Positions 1-5,162 of a stretch of DNA of 5,162 nucleotides are shown here, in pieces. Source of the stretch: Deltaproteobacteria bacterium (GTDB lineage: Bacteria; Desulfobacterota; SM23-61). A program made the translations under genes and the position numbers. The notes beneath the pieces were generated by a model that saw only the letters and a list, made by a program, of their open reading frames with translations, was not told the DNA's origin and searched no databases. The stretch covers positions 1-5,162 of the forward strand of contig JAOUFX010000292.1 of assembly GCA_029857975.1 (NCBI GenBank), written 5' to 3'. How positions within the stretch are numbered: the first letter of the stretch is position 1; each line of letters starts with the position of its first letter.

Positions 1-972
1 TATCAAATGGAGCCCTATACTTCAGAGCTTCAACAGATGGGGATAGTAGTAATATATGGCTCAGAAAGTTTCAAAAAATACATCAAAAGATATGGGAAAT
101 ATATTGATATTGGATTTATTGCAAGACCACACATAGCAATATATTATACGGGTCATATAATAAAATACTCAAATGCCAGAATTGTTTATATCGCTCACGA
201 TCTCCATTTCTTGCGTGAACAGAGGAGGGCCAAGGTAGAAAATAACCCAAAACTTTTGAGAGCCGTAGATGATTGGAAAACGAAAGAATTTTTCCTTATG
301 AAAAATAGCTGTTTAACCCTTGTTTTTAGTTACGCGGAAAAGGAAATCATAAAAAAAGAAGACCCCTCAATTACAATTGATGTTTCGCCATGGATTCAAC
401 CTCTAAATTACGCTGCAAAAAATTATAAGGAGAGAAAAGATATTATTTTTATAGGCTACTTTGCGCATATGCCAAATGAAGATGCCGCCTTGTGGTTTGC
501 GAATAGAATTTTCCCGTATGTTAAGAATGAAATCCAAGGGGTTAAGTTTATTATCCTGGGTTCTGATCCTACGGAAAGAATTTTGAAATTAAAATCGAAT
601 GACATAATTGTAACGGGCTATGTCAAAGATGTTTCGGGTTATTTCCAAAATGCAAAAGTTTTTGTAGCACCTTTGCGATATGGTGCAGGTTTCAAAGGTA
701 AGATTGTCCAGGCGATGAGTTATGGTTTGCCAGTAGTTACCACAACAATTGGGGCCGAAGGAATGAATTTAAATAATGGAGAAAATGTTTTGATCGGGGA
801 TACTCCCGAGGAGTTTTTCAAAAAAATAGTGCAATTATATACTGAAGAAAGGCTATGGGTTAATTTATCTAAGAATTCAATAAGGTTTGTTGAGGAAAAT
901 AATTCGATTGATGTTGCAAAAAGGAAGTTTGCTGAGATTTTTGATCAACTTTTGGGGAAGAAATGTAAGTGA
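1..972 (+). CDS. GT4-type glycosyltransferase, C-terminal part (5' end outside window)
   Basis: Probable sugar transferase of the GT-B fold, GT4 (Glyco_trans_1) superfamily, acting in the cytoplasm or at the inner membrane in polysaccharide assembly. The frame is open to base 1, so the gene almost certainly starts upstream; the first ATG is at base 7 and residues here are counted from it. Seen: a segment YIAHDLHFLREQRRA (residues 61-75), typical of the N-terminal half of a GT4 subgroup often fused behind a GT2 domain; a donor-domain start at 148-161 (FIGYFAHMPNEDAA); VTGYV (202-206); and the nucleotide-sugar site at 222-246 with PLRYGAG, KGK and GLPVVTT. The usual catalytic-loop Glu is Gln235, which I recall as common in this KGK subgroup, so it does not imply inactivity. 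The stop is TGA at 970-972. Composition is AT-rich (about 34% G+C in the first 300 bases) compared with later genes. The donor and acceptor sugars cannot be deduced. Family assignment is firm; the substrate is unknown. Confidence 0.9.
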   Translation, partial: YQMEPYTSELQQMGIVVIYGSESFKKYIKRYGKYIDIGFIARPHIAIYYTGHIIKYSNARIVYIAHDLHFLREQRRAKVENNPKLLRAVDDWKTKEFFLMKNSCLTLVFSYAEKEIIKKEDPSITIDVSPWIQPLNYAAKNYKERKDIIFIGYFAHMPNEDAALWFANRIFPYVKNEIQGVKFIILGSDPTERILKLKSNDIIVTGYVKDVSGYFQNAKVFVAPLRYGAGFKGKIVQAMSYGLPVVTTTIGAEGMNLNNGENVLIGDTPEEFFKKIVQLYTEERLWVNLSKNSIRFVEENNSIDVAKRKFAEIFDQLLGKKCK

Positions 973-1061
973 TAACCATACAGGAGTAGGCGGATAATAT
1001 TAGATCCTATATCATCTTTGGCATGACCTATGCCGGAGGCAATAAAGCGAAAAAAGTTTAT

Positions 1062-1122
1062 AAAGGAGAGCCAGGTGGGTGAAATTAAGTCAGGAATCTA
1101 TCCATTATGGATTTATCAATAA
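1062..1122 (+). promoter_or_regulatory. Strong Shine-Dalgarno with a 15-codon frame overlapping the next gene start
   Basis: AAAGGAG at 1062-1068 is the best ribosome-binding sequence in the spacer, but it lies 38 bases before the ATG at 1107, too far to serve it. It is 6 bases before GTG 1075, which opens a 15-codon frame ending in TAA at 1120-1122, inside the start of the GT2 gene in another frame. A second GTG at 1079 opens a 19-codon frame ending at 1138. Such an overlap could couple translation of a leader to the GT2 gene, whose own candidate site (AGGA, 1092-1095, 11 bases before ATG) is weak. Equally it could be the remnant of a lost cistron. What is seen is only the spacing; the function is inference. 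Confidence 0.25.
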
Positions 1123-1895
1123 TTGTAATCAATTATAACAGTTCTAATTTCGTGCTCTCCTGTTTGGCCTCCTTAAAGGAAGGACTAAGGGCGAATAGGT
1201 ATGAGATTATTTTGGTCGATAACGGCTCGATAGACGGGAGTTGTCGGCTAATCCGAGAAAAATTTCCTGGATTGTACTTGATTGAAAATGCTGAAAATCT
1301 TGGTTTTGCCCGGGCGGTCAATCAGGGATTTAAAAAAACTAGAGGGAAATATCTCCTCATTCTTAACCCTGATGTCACCTTGATTGCCGGCTCAGTTGAA
1401 AAGGCAATTAATTTCCTGGATGGCTATCCTGAGGTAGGCCTCCTATTACCCAAATTAATTAATCCAGATGGATCCTTGCAGTTTTCCTGCCGGACTTTCT
1501 ATGATTTTTCAATTCTTCTTTTCCGAAGGACTCCTTTGGGGAAAATCTTTCCAAGCCATCCAGTCATTCGCAAGCATTTCATGATGGATTGGAAACATGA
1601 AAGGGTCCGCGAAGTCGATTGGGGCCTGGGGGCATGCATGTTTGTCCGCCGCGAGGCCATAAAGGGGAAAAATATTTTTGATGACCGTTTTTTCCTTTAC
1701 TTTGAAGACGTGGACTTTTGTTTCCGCTTGAAAAAAGAGGGCTGGAAAGTGGTATATTATCCAGAGGCGGTCATGGTTCATACTCATGTCCGCCAGAGTG
1801 CTAAGGGCTATTTCAACCGCCCCAAATGGGAGCATTTTAAAAGTTTAATCAAATTTTACTTCAAACATCGAAGATTCAGCCCTCCAATATCCTAA
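1107..1895 (+). CDS. GT2 family glycosyltransferase (WbbL/rhamnosyltransferase-like)
   Basis: Complete 262-residue inverting glycosyltransferase of family GT2 (GT-A fold), expected to move a sugar from a nucleotide donor onto a growing lipid-linked glycan at the cytoplasmic face of the inner membrane. Motifs in order: IIVINYNS (5-12) and VDNGSIDGS (37-45), which bind the nucleotide; NLGFARAVNQG (64-74); LNPDV (86-90), the DxD-like metal and diphosphate site in the NPD form usual for the WbbL/RfbF-like group; DWGLGACMFVRREA (171-184); and FDDRFFLYFEDVDFCFRL (191-208), whose ED pair supplies the likely catalytic base. A basic, aromatic C-terminal tail (236-257) may contact the membrane; there is no true transmembrane helix. 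The start is ATG 1107, because the same frame has a TGA at 1080-1082 and the protein begins right at the conserved first strand. Stop TAA 1893-1895, then a 37-base gap to gmd, suggesting one transcript. Rhamnosyl transfer is the commonest role of close families but is not proven here. Confidence 0.95.
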   Translation: MDLSIIVINYNSSNFVLSCLASLKEGLRANRYEIILVDNGSIDGSCRLIREKFPGLYLIENAENLGFARAVNQGFKKTRGKYLLILNPDVTLIAGSVEKAINFLDGYPEVGLLLPKLINPDGSLQFSCRTFYDFSILLFRRTPLGKIFPSHPVIRKHFMMDWKHERVREVDWGLGACMFVRREAIKGKNIFDDRFFLYFEDVDFCFRLKKEGWKVVYYPEAVMVHTHVRQSAKGYFNRPKWEHFKSLIKFYFKHRRFSPPIS

Positions 1896-1932
1896 AGAGA
1901 ATGTTGTTTGGATTCTGGGTGAAAGAAGAGAG

Positions 1933-2913
1933 ATGTTGAAACGTGCCTTGATAACTGGGATCACGGGTCAGGATGGAAGTTATTTATCTGAGTTACTTCT
2001 GGAGAAGGGCTATGAAGTTCACGGCATTGTTCGGCGATCGGCCATTGAAGACCCCGAGCATCGCATGTCGAGAATTAAACATATATTGCCCCAACTAAAA
2101 ATTCATTCAGGATCGATTGAAAGTTTTGCCAGTATCTTCAATGTGATTAAGGAAATAAACCCTGATGAATGTTACCACCTCGCCGCTCAAAGTTTTGTGG
2201 CCTACTCCTTCGAAGATGAATTTTCGACTCTCATGACCAATATCGACGGAACCCATCATGTTCTCTCGGCCGTCAAACAAGTTGTACCTTCGTGCCGCTT
2301 TTATTTCGCGGCTTCAAGTGAAATGTTTGGCAATGCCGAATCACCCCAGAATGAAAATACGAATTTTCAGCCGAGATCCGCCTATGGAATATCAAAGTTA
2401 ACTGGATATCATTTGGTGAGAAACTATCGTGAAGCTTATGGCATGTTTGCTGTTAATGGAATCCTTTTTAATCATGAATCTCCGCGGCGGGGTTTTGAAT
2501 TCGTTACTCGCAAAATATCTTCTTATGCGGTAAGGATCAAACTCGGGTTGGCCAAGGATCTTAAATTGGGAAATTTGGAAGCCAAACGAGATTGGGGTCA
2601 TTCCAAAGATTACGTAAAAGCCATGTGGATGATGTTACAAACAGGTAATCCGGAAGATTATGTAATCGGGACCGGAGAGAGTCACTCAGTTCGAGAATTT
2701 GTACAGATTGCCTTTGATCATTTGGGTTTAGATTATCAGAAGTTTGTGACCACAGACCCCCAATATTACCGGCCGGCTGAAATCTATGATCTTGTCGCTG
2801 ATGCTTCCAAGGCGAGAAAAAAACTCGGGTGGGAAAATAATTATCAATTTGTTGATTTGGTTAAAGAAATGGTCGATGGTGATCTGGAATCCCTTAAACG
2901 AGGGCCCATGTGA
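1933..2913 (+). CDS. gmd: GDP-mannose 4,6-dehydratase
   Basis: Cytoplasmic NADP-dependent short-chain dehydrogenase (extended type) that converts GDP-D-mannose to GDP-4-keto-6-deoxy-D-mannose, precursor of GDP-fucose, GDP-rhamnose, perosamine and colitose. Seen: Rossmann motif GITGQDG (9-15) with the family-typical QDGSYL; RRS (34-36), at the NADP-phosphate contact; AAQSFV (84-89); catalytic Ser128 and Glu130 in SSEMFG; Tyr151 and Lys155 in YGISK; the hallmark NHESPRRG (180-187) and RDWG (219-222) of the GDP-mannose site; and RPAEIYDL (280-287). At 326 residues it is the short form; family members run about 320-375. All key residues are present, so it should be active. The start is ATG 1933, with a purine-rich GAAAGAAGAG just before it and the protein beginning at the first Rossmann strand. 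It follows the GT2 gene by 37 bases and is followed by a probable terminator. No GDP-fucose synthase or Rmd reductase lies in the window, so the end product is undetermined. Confidence 0.97.
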   Translation: MLKRALITGITGQDGSYLSELLLEKGYEVHGIVRRSAIEDPEHRMSRIKHILPQLKIHSGSIESFASIFNVIKEINPDECYHLAAQSFVAYSFEDEFSTLMTNIDGTHHVLSAVKQVVPSCRFYFAASSEMFGNAESPQNENTNFQPRSAYGISKLTGYHLVRNYREAYGMFAVNGILFNHESPRRGFEFVTRKISSYAVRIKLGLAKDLKLGNLEAKRDWGHSKDYVKAMWMMLQTGNPEDYVIGTGESHSVREFVQIAFDHLGLDYQKFVTTDPQYYRPAEIYDLVADASKARKKLGWENNYQFVDLVKEMVDGDLESLKRGPM

Positions 2914-2982
2914 AAGTTTCTCTTTTTCAGGGGCTTGCCACGTGAGAATGATTAAACGCGTCAAATGAGGCGTAGGGGATGA

Positions 2983-3010
2983 AAAGCTTCTTTTCAAGCT
3001 TTCCTTTTTT
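2983..3010 (+). terminator. Probable Rho-independent terminator after gmd
   Basis: AAAGCTT (2983-2989) and AAGCTTT (2996-3002) form a perfect 7-bp stem around a 6-base loop, followed after CC by six T residues (3005-3010). A competing 6-bp pairing GAAAAG/CTTTTC lies inside the same stretch. The stem is AT-rich, so termination may be weak. It sits about 70 bases after the gmd stop and before the transposase remnant, consistent with the end of the upstream transcript. Confidence 0.5.
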
Positions 3011-3051
3011 GATTATACTGATTTCAATAATCCTTACTTGTAAACACGGGG

Positions 3052-3666
3052 GTGGTATGGGCCATGGATGCTACGGAATACGATCAGGGGGCTGCCGACG
3101 GGGAGAAAGTCTATTTGCATAATACGCAGGATTTAGGGTCGCGGTATAAGTTTTTGCCGATGGCCGGGGGTTCTCCGGTCGGGGAGGAGATCGCAGGGTA
3201 TCTGAGCGACAAGTTTTTCCGGTTTGGTCCTCTAAACAGCCGGGCGTATTATGCGCCCTATAATGGAGCGATCGAGGAGTCCCAGGGGGAGCTGAAAAAG
3301 TGTTTAGGAGAGAAACTGGGGCTAACCCTGTCATATTCCCATGAGCAAATTGAGCCGTATGCGGAGGCTGCGGTGCACGATTTGAATCACCGTCTTCGTG
3401 ATTGTCTCGCCGGAAGGAATTCGTGTCGGGTGTTCTTTCACTCCGGAAACAAACCTACTTTTACGAAACGAGAGAGGAGGGATATTTATGATGGTTTGAT
3501 GGAAAAGATGAAAAGGATTTTAACGGAGATGAATCAATTCGGACAAGCGGCAAAAGAATCGGCCTGGAGGATTGCCATGGAGTTTTGGCTTCACTCCAGG
3601 GGGTATATTAAAATTCATATCGACCGAAAAGTGTCACCCAATTTAACCACCATTTTGGCCCCATGA
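3052..3666 (+). pseudogene. DDE transposase remnant (rve/IS481-like integrase core), missing N-terminus and second catalytic Asp
   Basis: A 204-codon open frame resembling the catalytic core and C-terminus of an insertion-sequence transposase with a retroviral-integrase fold. Seen: VWAMDATEY (2-10), with Asp6 fitting the first catalytic residue; LHNTQDLGSRYKF (22-34), the strand region that follows it; VGEEIAGYLSDKFFRFG (43-59); PLNSR (60-64); and YAPYNGAIEESQGELK (67-82), with Glu75 of NGxxE as the third catalytic residue. In intact relatives about 25-30 residues with a RDNG/SDNG motif lie between FRFG and PLNS; here G59 joins P60 directly (3226-3234), so the second Asp is absent. The N-terminal helix-turn-helix is absent too, since an in-frame TAA lies at 3028-3030. 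The C-terminus appears complete. The GTG at 3052 is only the first possible start and lacks a good ribosome-binding site. G+C is about 56% over 3061-3240, well above its neighbours. It cannot transpose by the usual chemistry. I could not identify terminal inverted repeats or a target duplication. A domesticated DNA-binding role is possible but unsupported. Confidence 0.82.
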
Positions 3667-3752
3667 ATAGGTAGCGTGCACCCTCCCGTAATCCTTAATC
3701 TTTTTTACCAAATGGGACCCGATAAAACCTGCCCCCCTGTTACGACAAATCG

Positions 3753-3765
3753 TTGGTCAGACCAA
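3753..3765. promoter_or_regulatory. Perfect palindrome resembling a FadR/PdhR-type GntR operator
   Basis: TTGGT CAG ACCAA is a perfect inverted repeat. It fits the TTGGTnnnACCAA pattern bound by PdhR/LldR-like regulators of the GntR family, as I recall it. It ends 17 bases before the possible -35 box at 3783. No regulator gene is in the window, and a 6-bp-arm palindrome of this kind is expected about once per 5 kb by chance, so the assignment is tentative. Confidence 0.25.
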
Positions 3766-3782
3766 AAGCCCATTTTTCCTTC

Positions 3783-3810
3783 TTGAAAGGGGAATCATGT
3801 ATGCGATATT
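3783..3810 (+). promoter_or_regulatory. Possible sigma-70 promoter upstream of the GT4 gene
   Basis: TTGAAA (3783-3788) and GATATT (3805-3810) are 16 bases apart, and TGC immediately before the second hexamer gives an extended -10 element. Transcription would start near 3817, leaving a leader of about 165 bases before the ATG at 3981. The -10 match is imperfect, and in AT-rich DNA such pairs arise by chance. Confidence 0.25.
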
Positions 3811-3980
3811 TTCGATTCATTGCTTTAAATTTCCCTTAACTAGGGATAAGATAACCGAAAATTTAATGAATTGGAAGATAAAAATTAAGCAAAAGAAGGC
3901 TTACCCCCTAAGGTATCCCATGGAAGAAAAAGGTACTCCCTAGGGTAACTTATTTTCCTATTTGTTCTTCGGAATGAATA

Positions 3981-5120
3981 ATGGACTATAAAATGAAGGT
4001 TGCAATTGTCCATGATTACTTGAACCAAATGGGAGGGGCGGAGCGAGTCGTCGCTGTTCTCCATAAAATGTTTCCGGAGGCGGCGATTTTTACCACCATC
4101 GTTGACCGCGAAATCCTTCCACCGGAGTTGTCTTATGCGGATATTCGCCCTTCGTGGATGCAAAAACTTCCTGGTTTGAAAAAAACTTTAAGAAATACCT
4201 TCCATTTTATCCTCAGGCAATTGAATCTTTGAATGTCAAAGAATTCGACCTTCTCATCAGTTCTAGCAGTGCCTTCGCCAAAGGCGCCATGAAGGGCCGG
4301 AATGCCTTGAATGTATGCTATTGTTACACTCCTATGCGGTTTGCATAGGATTATAAAAAATATGTTGAAAAAGAAAGAGGACATGAATATCATCCTGCGT
4401 AGGACTCTTCCCTTTTTCATTGCCGGTTTCATTGCCGGCCTAAAAAAGTGGGATTTAAAGACAAGCCGTCGTCCGGATCATTACATAGCTATCTCCTCGG
4501 GGGTAAAACTCCGAATTAAAAAAATTTACGGTATAGATGCCGATGTCATATTTCCCCCTGTAGATATCAAAAAATTTGAGTTGGTGGAACACACCGACAA
4601 TTTTTATCTTATCGTTTCAAGACTGAATTCCTATAAAAAGATTGATTTAGCTGTCAAAGTTTTCAACATCTTAGGAATTCCCTTGAAGATTATCGGTTCG
4701 GGTCCCTTGCTTGGGACTTTAAAGAGTTTGGCCCGCCCCAATGTCAGTTTTTTAGGAAGGATGAATGATCGGGAAGTCGCCGGATATTATGCCGCCTGCA
4801 AGCCACTAATCTTCCCCGGCGAGGAAGATGCGGGAATTGTTCCCCTGGAGGCCAATGCCGCGGGTCGACCAGTGATCGCCTTTCAAGGAGGCGGGGCGCT
4901 GGATACCATAATCGAAGGGGTGAATGGCTTTTTCTTCAATGAGATTACCGCTGAATCGCTGATAAAAGCCATTCAGTCCCTCGAAGCTGGTCAGTACAAT
5001 TTTCAGCCTCAAGAAGTTCGGGCTCAAGCTTTGCGCTTTGACAAAGAAATTTTTAGGAGTAGAATGGAAAATTATATTTTCAAAAAATATGAGGAATTTA
5101 AGAAATCTGGGGGGAAATAG
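3981..5120 (+). pseudogene. GT4 mannosyltransferase-like gene (WbaZ-like), broken by two frame changes and a stop
   Basis: Reads as one full-length GT4 glycosyltransferase (about 379 codons, normal for the family) split over two frames. Part 1 (3981 to about 4184) has VAIVHDYLNQMGGAERV. Part 2, one base back (about 4178-4345), has ISSSSAFAKG and CYCYTPMRFA. Part 3, back in the first frame (to 5120), has the donor-binding half: FPPVD, VSRLNSYKKIDLAV, GSGP, FLGR, and the E-x7-E pair with both Glu present (4824-4850) in GEEDAGIVPLE, then GRPVIAFQGGGALDT. The first shift sits at an A7 run (4179-4185), where eight A would keep the frame. The TAG at 4346-4348 falls where relatives have the Trp of RYAW. 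Relatives of this type (WbaZ) transfer mannose from GDP-mannose in O-antigen synthesis, which agrees with the nearby gmd, but the substrate is inferred. The start may be ATG 3981 or ATG 3993; the second gives the usual MKVAIVHD beginning. If the breaks are sequencing errors, the gene is intact; otherwise it is inactive. Confidence 0.9.
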
Positions 5121-5162
5121 ATTGCCGTTCTAATAAAGGCTTTTTCCCTTCTTCCTCCCAGG

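Larger units (their letters stand above)
3667..3980. other. Non-coding spacer between transposase remnant and broken GT4 gene
   Basis: These 314 bases contain no convincing gene. They hold a perfect 13-base palindrome (3753-3765), a possible promoter (3783-3810), and a cluster of short repeats. CCCT/AGGG arms lie at 3833-3845, an 8-base palindrome CCCTAGGG at 3938-3945, and AAGGTA at 3910-3915 and 3930-3935, each followed shortly by CCC. TTACCC (3901-3906) can pair with GGGTAA (3943-3948). Part of the stretch may be the decayed right end of the insertion sequence and part the original upstream region of the GT4 gene; no boundary is visible. Confidence 0.6.

Noticed and set aside
1020..1034. 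GGCAT-gacct-ATGCC inverted repeat after the first gene as a terminator
   Set aside because: The stem is only 5 bp and no T-run follows it.
1018..1046. Promoter TTGGCA / AATAAA before the GT2 gene
   Set aside because: The -35 is acceptable and spacing is 17, but the -10 match is poor and it overlaps the inverted repeat; not strong enough to list.
1023..1082. 19-codon frame ending just before the GT2 gene
   Set aside because: No ribosome-binding site, low-complexity basic peptide, and it overlaps the better-spaced leader frame at 1075.
2786..2968. 60-codon plus-strand frame overlapping the end of gmd
   Set aside because: It lies mostly inside gmd in another frame and has no recognisable motif.
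3797..3943. 48-codon frame (MYAIFSIHCF...) with AAAGGGG before its ATG
   Set aside because: No recognisable domain, an AT-rich and irregular composition, and it would lie over the possible promoter -10 box and the repeat cluster. A passing likeness of EEKGTP to a reverse-transcriptase motif is too short to mean anything.
3900..3950. CRISPR-like or tandem repeat array
   Set aside because: Only two short imperfect copies are present, with no regular repeat-spacer structure.
4133..4432. Minus-strand open frame of 99 codons opposite the broken GT4 gene
   Set aside because: It is the complement of the conserved GT4 coding sequence, with no family likeness of its own.

Overview
The window is part of a bacterial surface-polysaccharide (O-antigen, capsule or exopolysaccharide) biosynthesis cluster. 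All genes lie on the plus strand. The cluster type and the coding style suggest an environmental bacterium, more likely Gram-negative, but nothing here fixes the phylum and I do not name one. Base composition is uneven by hand count: about 34% G+C in the first 300 bases, about 43% in a sampled row of gmd, and about 56% over 3061-3240 in the transposase remnant. This is the mosaic pattern common in polysaccharide loci.

Layout: (1) bases 1-972 hold the C-terminal part of a GT4-type glycosyltransferase cut by the left edge. (2) 973-1106 is a spacer with a strong Shine-Dalgarno sequence that is badly placed for the next gene. (3) 1107-1895 is a complete GT2 glycosyltransferase of the WbbL/rhamnosyltransferase-like type. 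(4) 1933-2913 is a complete GDP-mannose 4,6-dehydratase (gmd), followed by a probable intrinsic terminator at 2983-3010. (5) 3052-3666 is a decayed DDE transposase that has lost its N-terminal DNA-binding part and the segment carrying the second catalytic aspartate. (6) 3667-3980 is a non-coding stretch with a perfect palindrome, a possible promoter and short repeats. (7) 3981-5120 is a full-length GT4 mannosyltransferase-like (WbaZ-like) gene broken by two compensating frame changes and an in-frame TAG. (8) 5121-5162 holds nothing I can call.

How it fits together: Gmd converts GDP-D-mannose to GDP-4-keto-6-deoxy-D-mannose, the branch point to GDP-L-fucose, GDP-D-rhamnose, GDP-perosamine and GDP-colitose. 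The partner reductase, epimerase or aminotransferase is not in the window, so the final sugar is unknown. The glycosyltransferases would add sugars to a lipid-linked repeat unit on the cytoplasmic face of the inner membrane. A broken WbaZ-like gene next to a dead transposase suggests local decay of the cluster, unless the frame changes are sequencing errors.

I found no RNA gene, CRISPR array, integrase attachment site or convincing new system. The most notable signals are the multiply broken but otherwise well-conserved GT4 gene and the long open frame of a transposase lacking an essential catalytic residue.
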